From Gottfriedia endophytica (GTDB taxonomy: Bacteria > Bacillota > Bacilli > Bacillales > Bacillaceae_G), in contig NZ_JAGIYQ010000014.1 in the NCBI RefSeq assembly GCF_017814275.1, forward strand, positions 1-64,000: a stretch of DNA of 64,000 nt, in the 5' to 3' direction. The position numbers were made by a program, and so were the translations under genes. The notes beneath the pieces were generated by a model that ran no database searches, was not told the origin of the DNA, and saw only the letters and a list, made by a program, of their open reading frames with translations. Every line of letters begins with the position of its first letter. Positions within the stretch are counted from its first letter, which is position 1. Positions 54,628-63,532 of this stretch are shown piece by piece.

Positions 54628-54719
54628 TAATTTCACCTCGATCACTATCGTTGTAATTCTTATATCGGCAAAAATGAGTCTTAAATTAAGTCCTTTTACA
54701 CATGACATTTGACTAATTT

Positions 54720-55391
54720 TTATACTCTTACTAATGTAAGCGAATAGACCTCACTTGCTCCGTTTTCAAGTAGGATTTTTGCAGCATCTCGGACTGTTTT
54801 ACCAGTTGTATAGAAATCATCTATTAATAGAATCGGCTCATTTTGAATTTTTTCTTCTTTTTTATAAAAAAAAAGTTGTTCACGTGCTAAACGTTCCTTA
54901 CGAGTCAATTTACTTTGCTTTTCGGAGTGTTTTCTTCCTAAACAATGATTTAGCGGTAATTTTGCCATTTGGCATAGGATTTCAACTTGATTAAAGCCTC
55001 GTTCCTGTAATCTTTCTTCACTAATCGGGATGGGCACAATTTGAGGAATTGTAGAAAATAGTTTTATGTAACTCTCTATTAATTCTTGTATAACTACTTC
55101 AGCAACAGCAACGTCACCACGGAATTTAAAAGCATTCATCCAAGATTTTATCCCTTCATTATAACAATATATTGATCGATTATATTGAATAGTTGATATT
55201 CTAATTAAACTTTCACACTCTACACATACCCCATCTTCCTCCATCATTCGGCCACAGTATTGGCAAATTGGGCCAGTTATTTTCACAAAATATCTATTAC
55301 ATTCTTCACAAATGAATTGCTTCGATTGAAAAAGAAGTGACCGGAAAGTAAACCGGGGATGAAAAGATTGATTGCAAATCACACAAATCAT
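54720..55391 (-). CDS. comFC: ComFC phosphoribosyltransferase-like competence protein
   Basis: The start ATG 55391 overlaps the comFA stop (ATGA) and gives 223 residues. Zinc pairs CVIC, CEEC, CQYC and CVEC occupy the first ~65 residues; the phosphoribosyltransferase fold has the PRPP motif PILLIDDFYTTGKTVRDA (about 178). It works with ComFA in bringing single-stranded DNA into the cytoplasm during transformation. Confidence 0.92.
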   Translation of the reverse strand: MICVICNQSFHPRFTFRSLLFQSKQFICEECNRYFVKITGPICQYCGRMMEEDGVCVECESLIRISTIQYNRSIYCYNEGIKSWMNAFKFRGDVAVAEVVIQELIESYIKLFSTIPQIVPIPISEERLQERGFNQVEILCQMAKLPLNHCLGRKHSEKQSKLTRKERLAREQLFFYKKEEKIQNEPILLIDDFYTTGKTVRDAAKILLENGASEVYSLTLVRV

Positions 55392-56752
55392 TTCGAATCT
55401 AACCATCCTTTCTCAAATCCTAATTTATTCATTAGCAAAATTTGATTACGTGCTTTGACCATTTCTTCACTTTTCCCATGATGAAAATAAATGACATCTC
55501 CTTTGGCAAATTGAGGATGACGTCCTGCGCGGCCAGCTATTTGGACAAGCGCACTTTCGGTAAAAATTTCTTCATCTGCACCAAGTACTGCAATTTGACT
55601 ATTAACGATTGTCACACCTCGTTCTAAAATGGTTGTCGTTACGAGAACGAGTATTTCTCCCTTTCGAAACGATGCAACTTTTTCATGACGCTCAGGATCT
55701 TCACTATGAACAGAAGCTGTTAAAGGCGTTAGTTTCCTAACATACTCTTCAATTAAACTACTTTCTTTAATCGTAGGGACGAAAAGGAAAATAGGGCATT
55801 TTGACGGAAGATGAGAAGTGATCCAATTGGTGAGAGCTGGAGGAAGTGCTTCATGTTTTTTCATATAGTTTCGCCAGTTTCCAATCCACTGAAATCTTGG
55901 GACTGGTAAAGGCTGTCGGTGAAAACGAGCTGGGACCATTGCATTCGGAATTTTTCCTTTTAAGGCGAGTTGTTGTTGTTTAACGGAGGGTGTAGCAGTC
56001 AGTTGGATGGTTGAACCTTTTACTGTTCGAGCTTCATTTGCCACCCAATGTAAGTGTTTTTCAATATTATATGGAAACGCGTCGACTTCATCGATAACGA
56101 GTAAATGAAAGGCACGTCTGAATGACATTAATTGGTGAACTGTAGTAATGACAATGCGATGTCCATCCCACTTTTCTTCACTTCCCCCATAAAGCGCAAC
56201 AATAGAGATGGTTGGAAATGCTTGACGAAAACGGTGGACGAGTTCAATGACGACATCTACTCGTGGTGTTGCAATACAAACATTCTTACCTTGCTGAAGT
56301 GCAGTTTCAATCCCTTGAAAGAGCATTTCAGTTTTTCCTGCACCACATACAGCCCATAATAATAGATTCGTTTCGTTTTTTATTGCACTCACAACCTGAT
56401 TAGAAGCCTCTTTTTGTTGTGGGGAAAGCTCACCTGACCAAGCTAATGCAGAAATAGGCTCTTTTAAAATGACGTCTTCTTCATTTACAACTAACTTTGT
56501 ACAGGTTGTCATTTTTCCCATATTGATACATTTTCGGCAATACGTACATTCCGAATGACACCAAGCACATGGATGAGAGTAGAAATACCGCTGATCTTCA
56601 TTTCCACAACGAAAGCATTTGTATCCTTTCTCTGTCTTCATCACTGCTTGCTGAATCTTACTTGTAGAAGGAACTTCTGGCTGATTTTTAAGTAAGGGAA
56701 CTTTTCTACCTATATAGCTTTTGGGTTTTGATATTTCATTTAGTTGTTCCAT
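55388..56752 (-). CDS. comFA: ComFA DNA-uptake ATPase/helicase
   Basis: 454 residues. A four-cysteine zinc region (CFRCGNEDQRYFYSHPCAWC, about 46-65, and CTYCRKC) precedes a DEAD-type helicase: Walker A AVCGAGKTE (about 133), DEVDAFP (about 222), TATPSV (about 252) and motif VI IAGRAGRHPQF (about 405). It drives the incoming DNA strand through the membrane channel. No ComK-type box was identified upstream; the start follows GGAAGGAGGTATAG. Confidence 0.94.
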   Translation of the reverse strand: MEQLNEISKPKSYIGRKVPLLKNQPEVPSTSKIQQAVMKTEKGYKCFRCGNEDQRYFYSHPCAWCHSECTYCRKCINMGKMTTCTKLVVNEEDVILKEPISALAWSGELSPQQKEASNQVVSAIKNETNLLLWAVCGAGKTEMLFQGIETALQQGKNVCIATPRVDVVIELVHRFRQAFPTISIVALYGGSEEKWDGHRIVITTVHQLMSFRRAFHLLVIDEVDAFPYNIEKHLHWVANEARTVKGSTIQLTATPSVKQQQLALKGKIPNAMVPARFHRQPLPVPRFQWIGNWRNYMKKHEALPPALTNWITSHLPSKCPIFLFVPTIKESSLIEEYVRKLTPLTASVHSEDPERHEKVASFRKGEILVLVTTTILERGVTIVNSQIAVLGADEEIFTESALVQIAGRAGRHPQFAKGDVIYFHHGKSEEMVKARNQILLMNKLGFEKGWLDSK

Positions 56753-56794
56753 TTCTATACCTCCTTCCCATCATTTCTATCATGAATAAAGCAG

Positions 56795-56827
56795 AAAAAA
56801 AAGATGTCCTTAAAAATGGACATCTTT
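56795..56827 (-). terminator. degV terminator
   Basis: A 10-bp perfect stem, AAAGATGTCC/GGACATCTTT, 8-base loop, then TTTTTTTT on the minus strand; one base past the degV stop. Confidence 0.9.
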
Positions 56828-56828
56828 C

Positions 56829-57671
56829 TTATACAACGTACCAGCCCAGTCCTAGCGCGCCTTCACCTAAATGTGTGCCAATAACTGGTCCGAAATATGA
56901 AATTTGGACATCAACATGTGGATAAGTCTCATGAAGCTGTGCTGCTAGCTGTTTTGCATCTTCTTCACGACTAGAATGAATCACAACTGCCTGCATTTTT
57001 CCGCCTTTTGATGCAACTTGATCAAACAATTCAAAAATACGTTTCATTGCTTTTTTCTCTGTACGAATTTTTTCAAAAGGCACGATTTGTTTATCAACAA
57101 ACGTTAAGATTGGTTTTACTTGTAAAAGACTACCGATAAATGCTTGAGCACTTGATAAACGACCTCCACGTTGAAGATGTGCTAGATCATCAACCATAAA
57201 GTAAGCATTAAGTGTCGTTTTCATCTCATCTAGTCTAGCTAGTATCTCTTGTGGCGAGGCATTTTTCTGAGCCATTTTAGCTGCTTCTATGACATAAAAT
57301 CCTTGCGCCATGCAGCTGATTTCAGAATCATATGCATATACTTCAATATTTTCAACCATTGAACCTGCTGTAATGGCACTTTGATATGTACCACTTATTC
57401 CACTAGAAAGAAAGATTGCAATAACCGCATCGTATTCTTTAGAAAGCTGTTCAAACTTTTCTACCATTTTCCCAATTGCTGGCTGTGAGGTTTTCGGCAA
57501 CTCTTTTTGTACTCTTACTTTTATAAAAAATTCTTCTGCTGTAATGTCCACTTCTTCTTGATAAGAAGCATCTCCGAATATTACGTTTAGAGGAATCATA
57601 TGAATGTCTAATTGTTCTCTAATTTCTAGAGGTATGTATGACGTACTATCTGTTACGATCGCTGTTCTCAT
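56829..57671 (-). CDS. degV: DegV-family fatty-acid-binding protein
   Basis: 280 residues. The opening TAIVTDSTSYIP and SSGISGTYQSA (about 95), together with LQRGGRLS (about 168), are the fatty-acid-binding signature; GPVIGTHLGEGALGL closes the domain. DegV/FakB-like proteins bind an acyl chain and may hand it to a FakA kinase. It sits next to degU as in B. subtilis. Confidence 0.92.
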   Translation of the reverse strand: MRTAIVTDSTSYIPLEIREQLDIHMIPLNVIFGDASYQEEVDITAEEFFIKVRVQKELPKTSQPAIGKMVEKFEQLSKEYDAVIAIFLSSGISGTYQSAITAGSMVENIEVYAYDSEISCMAQGFYVIEAAKMAQKNASPQEILARLDEMKTTLNAYFMVDDLAHLQRGGRLSSAQAFIGSLLQVKPILTFVDKQIVPFEKIRTEKKAMKRIFELFDQVASKGGKMQAVVIHSSREEDAKQLAAQLHETYPHVDVQISYFGPVIGTHLGEGALGLGWYVV

Positions 57672-57830
57672 TCTTCAATTCCTTTCTTTAACAAATTTCT
57701 AAATCTAGCATATATGTATCAATTATTCTACATGAAATGGTCTTACAGTACATTCATAACGATTCGTTATTGTATGAGTACTTTCGACAACTTTTTTAAA
57801 CACGATTTCTACTTTACCACATTTTTTTAA

Positions 57831-57868
57831 TAAAGAAAAAAGCAGAACCAAGAGGTTGTCTGCTTTTT
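57831..57868 (-). terminator. degSU terminator
   Basis: AAAAAGCAGA/TCTGCTTTTT plus AACC/GGTT stem, loop TCTT, then TTTCTTT. It is 18 bases after the degU stop. Confidence 0.85.
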
Positions 57869-57885
57869 AGTCTATTGAATCGTAT

Positions 57886-58563
57886 TTATTTAATTTCAAC
57901 CCAAGAATTACGGATCGCTGTTACAACTGCATGTGTACGATCATTTACTTCTAGTTTTTGTAAAATATTACTTACATGGTTTTTAACGGTCTTTTCACTA
58001 ATAAATAGTGCTTCACCGATTGCACGATTACTTTTCCCATCAGCTAACATTTGAAGTACTTCACACTCTCTACGAGTAAGCAAGTGAAGGGGACGACGAA
58101 CTTCAATCTCACGGGATTTAAATAATTGTTCTTTTAACGATAAACGACGGAACTCTTCAACTAGATTATGTGTAATTTTTGGATGTAGATAGCTACCGCC
58201 TTGTGAAACAACTTTAATCGCTTCGATTAATGTATCTGAATCCATTTCTTTTAACAAGTAACCACGCGCTCCAACTTTTAAGACATGTGTTACATAAGAT
58301 TCATCATCATGGATTGATAGAATGATAACTTTTGCATCTGGATTCTTTTCAAGTAATGATTTTGTCGCTGCCGCACCATTCATATTCGGCATGTTAATGT
58401 CTATAATAAAAACATCAACTTCTTGCTCGTCATTAATCTTTAAAACCTCTAATCCATCAGAGCCTTCTGCCACTACATCAAAGCTTTGTTCGAAATCTAA
58501 GATTCTTCTAATTCCTTCTCGGAAAAGCTTGTGATCGTCAACAATTGCAATTTTCGTTTTCAT
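57886..58563 (-). CDS. degU: DegU response regulator
   Basis: ATG 58563 has GAGGGG upstream, giving 225 residues, near the B. subtilis length (229). The receiver domain has VDDH (acidic pocket), the phosphorylated Asp in [12 protein letters not shown] (about D56) and [12 protein letters not shown]; the C-terminal LuxR-type helix-turn-helix is [18 protein letters not shown] (about 160). It regulates exoenzymes, biofilm, competence and motility. Confidence 0.95.
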   Translation of the reverse strand: MKTKIAIVDDHKLFREGIRRILDFEQSFDVVAEGSDGLEVLKINDEQEVDVFIIDINMPNMNGAAATKSLLEKNPDAKVIILSIHDDESYVTHVLKVGARGYLLKEMDSDTLIEAIKVVSQGGSYLHPKITHNLVEEFRRLSLKEQLFKSREIEVRRPLHLLTRRECEVLQMLADGKSNRAIGEALFISEKTVKNHVSNILQKLEVNDRTHAVVTAIRNSWVEIK

Positions 58564-58709
58564 GTCGTATACCCCTCTGCTATGAATTCTAGTTTGTTTA
58601 TGTAAAAATATGGTAATTATTTCCAAGTCATTAACTATCTTAACAAAACACATCTTAAATAAATAGTCAGTATTCGTTGAAATTTCTACTTATATAAATT
58701 TTCAAAATG

Positions 58710-59858
58710 TTATTCTTGTGACTTTACTTTTATTGAAATCTTGACAGATGTGCCTTTATTCACCTGAGATTGGAGTTCAAAACTTCCGTCTAGTAACTCT
58801 ACTCTCTCTTTCATGCCTATAAGACCAAATGAATTTTCTTTTGGACTTGTTTCAACATCAAAACCAATCCCATTATCTTTTACAAGTAAGTTCACTTGAT
58901 TTTGACGAAACTCTATTTTAACTTGGATCAGTGTTGCATTTGAGTGTTTACAAGCATTTTGAACAGCCTCTTGTACTAATCTAAAAAGGGCCACTTCCAT
59001 CTTGGACTCTAGTCGATGTTCTTCACCTATGTAATCAAAACGAATGGTATTATGTTTATACTCTTCTAGTGTCTTTAAATACTTATTAAGAGTTGGTACT
59101 AATCCTAGATCATCTAAAGCCATTGGACGCAGGTCATAAATGATTCGGCGTACCTCGGTTAATGCCGTTCTCACCTGTTCTTTCATATCGTGTAACTCTT
59201 TAAGTGTTTCATCTTCGCTAAATTGGCGATAGGTTTTAATTAAGAAATCCGATCTCATCATAATATTAGCCATCATTTGCGCTGGACCATCGTGAATTTC
59301 ATGCGAAAGCTTTAATCGCTCTTCTTCTTGTGCTTGAATGAGCTTGAAACCAAAAGCCTGCTTCTGTTTCGCATCTTCTAACATTTGGCTAACCTGTTGA
59401 AAATCGTCTTGTAAAAAATTTAAAATTACTGAAATTCTAGCAACTAATACATCCGCTTTTCGTAATTGTTCTAATAAACTTTGAAGACGCCGCTCAATAT
59501 CATTTCGACGTGAAAGAAGCGCTTTCTCTTCTCGTAACGAAATATTATGCTGATTTTGAAGTTGTTGAGCAATTTCATATGCATCCTTCACTTCATCTTC
59601 AGAATACCTCTTAAAATCTCGATCCAACTCCATTAATCGTTTTCGAGCAGATCTCACAAGAAGCTCTAGCTTTGACGTATTTTGAATTTTTTCAATAACA
59701 CTTACTTTAACTTCTTCCAGTTCAAGCTTTAACCGTTCATACTCTGACCGCGTATCTTGCACAATTTCATACACTTGCTCCTTACTATCGGTCACAGTTG
59801 AAATCATATTATCTATAACTCCATCAAGTGTATCCTTGTCTATTTTTCTAGTTGTCAT
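58710..59858 (-). CDS. degS: DegS sensor histidine kinase
   Basis: ATG 59858 has GGGGGA upstream; 382 residues, as in B. subtilis (385). No membrane helix: a cytoplasmic sensor coiled coil (about 1-175) precedes the HisKA_3 phosphoacceptor LSHEIHDGPAQ (about 185-195) and the HATPase_c domain (NACKHS, about 300; DNGIGFD, about 335; FGLIGMKERV). It phosphorylates DegU, the next gene. Confidence 0.95.
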   Translation of the reverse strand: MTTRKIDKDTLDGVIDNMISTVTDSKEQVYEIVQDTRSEYERLKLELEEVKVSVIEKIQNTSKLELLVRSARKRLMELDRDFKRYSEDEVKDAYEIAQQLQNQHNISLREEKALLSRRNDIERRLQSLLEQLRKADVLVARISVILNFLQDDFQQVSQMLEDAKQKQAFGFKLIQAQEEERLKLSHEIHDGPAQMMANIMMRSDFLIKTYRQFSEDETLKELHDMKEQVRTALTEVRRIIYDLRPMALDDLGLVPTLNKYLKTLEEYKHNTIRFDYIGEEHRLESKMEVALFRLVQEAVQNACKHSNATLIQVKIEFRQNQVNLLVKDNGIGFDVETSPKENSFGLIGMKERVELLDGSFELQSQVNKGTSVKISIKVKSQE

Positions 59859-60343
59859 GAAAAAATCCCCCATCAGATTTAACGTCAATAGACTTTGCCC
59901 ACTATTAATAAACTCATTATAAACAAATATCGACAAAAATTGTACAAAAAATTTCAACAAACAGAATTTTTTATTATTTTTAAATTGTTATAATTATAGG
60001 GAAATAATACCCTCTTCTCGTTAATTATTATAATAAAATTCCCAGTTAATGGAAGGTTTTTTTCAATTTATTCACAAAATGTTTACAATTTGAAGTATTT
60101 TGTTACTTGAATGTAACGATTATTTTTAAATAATTTCTATAATTTATTTATATTAATGATAATTTTAAATATACTGATAACTATAAAGATGTTATATTTA
60201 TATAATTTCTAACACAAAAACCCCAACTTTAGAATCTATAGATGGGTCATTGTATAAAAATATATATTTATACAAAAAACGTCTAAATTTGGAGAAACCT
60301 CCAAATCTATCTGCTAGTTAATTCTGTATCATAATCCTGAACA
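59859..60343. other. degS-to-immunity-gene intergenic region
   Basis: About 485 extremely AT-rich bases without a gene. It should hold the degS promoter near 59900-60000; the only other visible structure is the hairpin at 60273-60307. Confidence 0.5.
60273..60307 (-). terminator. Terminator after the GAD-like immunity gene
   Basis: ATTTGGAG/CTCCAAAT with a 4-base loop, followed on the minus strand by TAGACGTTTTTTG. It lies 37 bases from the stop at 60344. Confidence 0.65.
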
Positions 60344-60889
60344 TTACTGAACTGGTCCCATAAATTCAGTAATAATAAGAATATGTTCCTTCAATTTGGC
60401 TTTTTTTAGATTCTCTACTTTTTCTGCTCCACTAAAACCTAATAGAGGGGTGTTTCCAAAACACTCGTCATAGTTAGGGGCACTGTATTTACTAATCGCT
60501 TCAGGATAAGGCTGCCACATTAAATCATCGTTCATAAAGTCATTATCTTTTAAGTCATCAAAAAAGAATTCAAATCCGGATGAAACAACATTAACATACC
60601 CTTCCCTAAAGTTTAATAAATTTACATACTTATCTTTTTCCCATACTATAATATCACCCATTGCGGTTGTAAAAATAGGAATCGCCTGCTCATACCTTAA
60701 ATAACTTCTCTCTAAAATATCTAAATAATCGTCCGGATTAATAACTTTTAAAAAGTCATTTACGAAAGTACCAAAACCATATTTTTCCCATGTTTCTATT
60801 AATTCTTCAGGAAGTTTATCCTTATATTTTAAAATAACATCTTCAGCAACAGTTTCATGTTTTATAAAATCGCTTAATATAGTTTCCAA
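60344..60889 (-). CDS. GAD-like (DUF1851/Tdi1-type) immunity protein, orphan
   Basis: 181 residues. The GAD-like first half has LPEELIETWEKYGFGTF (about 28), typical of the family, then a DUF1851-type second half (FTTAMGDIIVWEKDKYVNLLNFREG, start about 74). This family protects against polymorphic-toxin domains such as Tde-type nucleases. Its own toxin is not intact nearby; the broken nuclease remnant upstream may or may not have been the partner. It overlaps the 71-codon ORF by 16 bases. Confidence 0.85.
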   Translation of the reverse strand: METILSDFIKHETVAEDVILKYKDKLPEELIETWEKYGFGTFVNDFLKVINPDDYLDILERSYLRYEQAIPIFTTAMGDIIVWEKDKYVNLLNFREGYVNVVSSGFEFFFDDLKDNDFMNDDLMWQPYPEAISKYSAPNYDECFGNTPLLGFSGAEKVENLKKAKLKEHILIITEFMGPVQ

Positions 60890-61089
60890 TTAAAATACCC
60901 TCCTTTTTTATTTAATAGTTTTATCTCATAAAAACCATCTAGAAACTGCTGTAATATACTTTCTTCTACATTTTCTATTGGTGCAGGTAAATATTCTTCA
61001 TTATCAAACTGATAAGCTCTCCAATTAGTAAAAGATATTGCATCTACAATGCAACCCCATACTAATTCTTTGAAACTCTTTTCGCCCAT
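60874..61089 (-). CDS. Small ORF of unknown function, 71 residues, possible toxin-tail fragment
   Basis: The ATG at 61089 lies inside the broken nuclease remnant in another frame and has no good ribosome site. The product (MGEKSFKELVWGCIVD to GGYFNWKLY) has no family I recognise. It could be the frame-shifted tail of the upstream remnant or a remnant of an immunity gene. It overlaps the GAD-like gene by 16 bases, which argues for some translational coupling. Confidence 0.35.
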   Translation of the reverse strand: MGEKSFKELVWGCIVDAISFTNWRAYQFDNEEYLPAPIENVEESILQQFLDGFYEIKLLNKKGGYFNWKLY

Positions 61090-61355
61090 GTATCTGGAAA
61101 ATGGTCTAAGTCGTATCCTATTCTTTTGACAGGACCATTTTTAGTATTAATAGTTATATTTTCTGGAATGTCTTCTCCACAAGTAGGGCAAATCATTTTT
61201 CATGATGCATTTTTGGGCGCTTCACTTTCAGCATTAGCACGAGGACCTTTCTTAAAACTACCTCTCTTATATAAACTATATGTAGTATATTTACCCGTGC
61301 TCTTAGTAATATCGTCAACTATATCTATACAAGTAATAATCTTAAAATCTAAAAA
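61062..61355 (-). pseudogene. Broken C-terminal nuclease toxin domain (GH-E type of the HNH/EndoVII superfamily)
   Basis: One minus-strand frame from 61355 to 61062 has no start (a TAA precedes it), an in-frame TGA (61202-61200) and a terminal TAG. Before the TGA it reads DDITKSTGKYTTYSLYKRG then GPRANAESEAPKNAS; after it ICPTCGEDIP, a Thr-Lys-Asn-Gly-Pro segment, RIGYDLDHFPDTWAKRVSKN. The CPTCG pair and GYDLDH-x-DTWAKRV are the pattern I know from GH-E family nucleases at toxin C-termini. The catalytic tail beyond DTWAKRV is missing. It is the relic of a displaced toxin module next to an intact one. Confidence 0.7.
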
Positions 61356-61446
61356 TTAAAAAATTTGCAACCTTATTAAACTACTTCCTTCTCTTTCACT
61401 CAATTTCCTTGTTAAAATATTATATATCCCTAAATTTAGAAGGCAA

Positions 61447-61487
61447 AGAAAAAACCTTGATCAATTGACGATTCCTTGATCAAGGTT
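61447..61487 (-). terminator. Terminator of the toxin-immunity operon
   Basis: A perfect 12-bp stem, AACCTTGATCAA/TTGATCAAGGTT, 11-base loop, then TTTTCTTT on the minus strand. It follows the SUKH immunity gene by 30 bases. Confidence 0.9.
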
Positions 61488-61517
61488 CTGTTCTTTAAGT
61501 TTGATTAATTATAAGCA

Positions 61518-61958
61518 TTATACTAATTGTTTTATAAAAGTACTAAAATCTTCAGCAATCCAATAAGTGTTTTCTTGATCTGATGATTCTTCGAATTGAT
61601 ATGAATCATCCCAATAGTAAATACCCGAATATTCACCTTCACAAACCATAACAATAAATCCATGCATTAAATCATCACCAATAACAATTGAATTATCCAA
61701 TAAATCCTCTTGAAATTTATTCATCCAAGTTCGTATATCCGATGTACTACTTCCAGTGTTCAACCCATATAATACATCAATACTAATATGTGTAGATAAA
61801 TCCTCTACAAAAACTTTATTACAATCATCTTTTTCAACAATTCCCCCGTTATATTCTTGCAAAAATTCGATATAATCTTTGGGAAGTTTAATTGAATAAT
61901 TCTGTTGAAATTCTAATATTTCTTGGAATTTAGTTGATCCAAATTTTTCAATTATCAT
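61518..61958 (-). CDS. SUKH-type (SMI1/KNR4) immunity protein
   Basis: 146 residues. The family opening FQQNYSIKLPKDYIEFLQEYNGG (about 18-40; key Leu-Pro-x-Asp-Tyr and Asn-Gly-Gly), IVIGDDLMHGFIVM (about 91) and the YYWDDS strand (about 113) are typical of SUKH proteins. It is 11 bases downstream of the WHH toxin gene and very acidic (Asp/Glu-rich), suiting binding to the basic nuclease. It should neutralise that toxin. Confidence 0.9.
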   Translation of the reverse strand: MIIEKFGSTKFQEILEFQQNYSIKLPKDYIEFLQEYNGGIVEKDDCNKVFVEDLSTHISIDVLYGLNTGSSTSDIRTWMNKFQEDLLDNSIVIGDDLMHGFIVMVCEGEYSGIYYWDDSYQFEESSDQENTYWIAEDFSTFIKQLV

Positions 61959-61969
61959 TCAAACCCCTC

Positions 61970-63532
61970 CTATTTCCTCTTTTTAAGTGCCATTCCACCC
62001 CTATGGGTAAAGTCCTTATGGATTTCTTTATTTACTTCTTGCATAGTTTTTCCATCCTGATGATGATGCCATGTATTATTTTCTGCATCCCTTGGACCAT
62101 TAGGTGCTAATTCGTCTGCTTTTTTAAAGTCAGTATTATAATCTTTAAATCTACCTATTTCTACTTCTTGCTTTACATGCCCAGCTGTTTTAAAATCTGG
62201 AAATCCATCAGTATAAGTAACTGAGTGACCATCTTTATTTTTGTATGTCCAAGTGCCATCCTCATCTATTGTAATACTTCCACCCTTTTTTTGCCATTTC
62301 TCTGGGTCAGGGGAGTTTTTAGGTTTAGTACTTAGTTCTTCTTTAGTAAAATTTCTAACTTCATCCGTTCCCTTAGTAGATACATGAGGTATCTCTTCTT
62401 TACCTTTAATTAAATTATATAAGTCTCTTGCACTTTGTCCAGCATTAGAAGCTCCTTTAATAGCAACAGCACTTCCGTGTATCATTCCAGCTGTCGCACC
62501 TATATTTACAGTTACTCCAACTGGTGCTAAAGCTCCAGTTCCATCTAGTACAAATCCTCCAGTTTCTGCAACTCCAGATAATGTAGTTTCACCCACTCCC
62601 CCCAGAGCTGATAGAGTGTGGCCAATTACTTCTCCTGTTTTATAAGCAATTGGATGTTTAGTATTTTGATTATTTTGTATGAGATTTAAAGTCATATCTG
62701 CTGTAGCTGCATCTGAAGCTCCTTTAAGTATATCTTTCGCAACCCCAGCAACTTGACCAGCTTCACGAGCCACATTCTTTACGTTTTGTGTTACTTTTTT
62801 CTCTAGTTGCTGTGCCAATTGATGAGCTTTTTTACTGATTTCTCCCGGATTATGCGCTACCTCTTTTATAGTCTGTACCACTTTCTGTCCATCTTGTGCT
62901 ATTTCATGACCTATATTCTTAACTGTCTTAGTTACGTTTTTCTCCACTTGATGAGCTAATTTCATTGCATTCTCACTGATTTCTACTGTGTCACGTTTTA
63001 AATGGTTCGCTGTCTGCTCGACTTTCTTCTCAATCTGATGAACAGTTTTCTTAACATTTTTAATAGCTTGCGTCGCTTCATGTTCTACCTGTTTTGCAGT
63101 ATTCTCTACCTTCTTCTCAACATGATGAACAGTTTCCTTTACTTTCTTTGTAACTTCTGCTGCCTCATGCTCTACCTTTTTGACAGTATGTTCTACCTTC
63201 TTCTCAACATGATGAACAGTTTCCTTCACTTTTTTTGTAGCTTCTACCGCTTCATGCTCTACCTTTTTGACGGTATGTTCTACTTTCTTCTCAGCTTCTT
63301 GAGCTAACTTTTTAGCATCTTTGCTGATTTCTACAGTATCCTTTACTACTTTCTTTACGGTCTGTTCCGCTTTCTTTTCAACTTGTTGAACGGTTTGCTT
63401 CACTTGTTTAGTAGCCTCTGCTACTTCGTGTTCCACCTTCTTAGCGGTATTTTCAACTTTCTTCTCCACTTGGTGAACAACATTGTTCACTTTCTTACTG
63501 ATTGAATTCCAAAACGACACTCTTCTTTCCAC
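61970..63532 (-). CDS. Polymorphic toxin with helical-repeat N-terminus and WHH-type nuclease C-terminus
   Basis: Up to 520 residues. GTG 63532 gives that length; GTG 63520, behind AGGTGGAAAGAAGA, may be the real start. Residues about 10-250 are charged helical repeats of 22- and 11-residue type (VEKKVEHTVKKVEHEA units, also visible as near-identical DNA at 63080-63270). About 260-390 is Gly/Ala-rich and hydrophobic (GHTLSALGGVGETTLSG). The C-terminus (from about 400) ends NTWHHHQDGKTMQEVNK, H505, H510, GG, the conserved WHH...M..V....H....H.GG of HNH/EndoVII-type nucleases. There is no signal peptide, LXG or YD repeats, so how it leaves the cell is unclear. The SUKH gene follows 11 bases later. 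Confidence 0.88.
   Translation of the reverse strand: MERRVSFWNSISKKVNNVVHQVEKKVENTAKKVEHEVAEATKQVKQTVQQVEKKAEQTVKKVVKDTVEISKDAKKLAQEAEKKVEHTVKKVEHEAVEATKKVKETVHHVEKKVEHTVKKVEHEAAEVTKKVKETVHHVEKKVENTAKQVEHEATQAIKNVKKTVHQIEKKVEQTANHLKRDTVEISENAMKLAHQVEKNVTKTVKNIGHEIAQDGQKVVQTIKEVAHNPGEISKKAHQLAQQLEKKVTQNVKNVAREAGQVAGVAKDILKGASDAATADMTLNLIQNNQNTKHPIAYKTGEVIGHTLSALGGVGETTLSGVAETGGFVLDGTGALAPVGVTVNIGATAGMIHGSAVAIKGASNAGQSARDLYNLIKGKEEIPHVSTKGTDEVRNFTKEELSTKPKNSPDPEKWQKKGGSITIDEDGTWTYKNKDGHSVTYTDGFPDFKTAGHVKQEVEIGRFKDYNTDFKKADELAPNGPRDAENNTWHHHQDGKTMQEVNKEIHKDFTHRGGMALKKRK

Noticed and set aside
63002-63307. Plus-strand ORF with repeated Leu/Phe/Tyr units near the toxin start
   Set aside because: It is the complement of the Lys/Glu/Val helical repeats of the toxin gene; the periodicity is inherited from the other strand.
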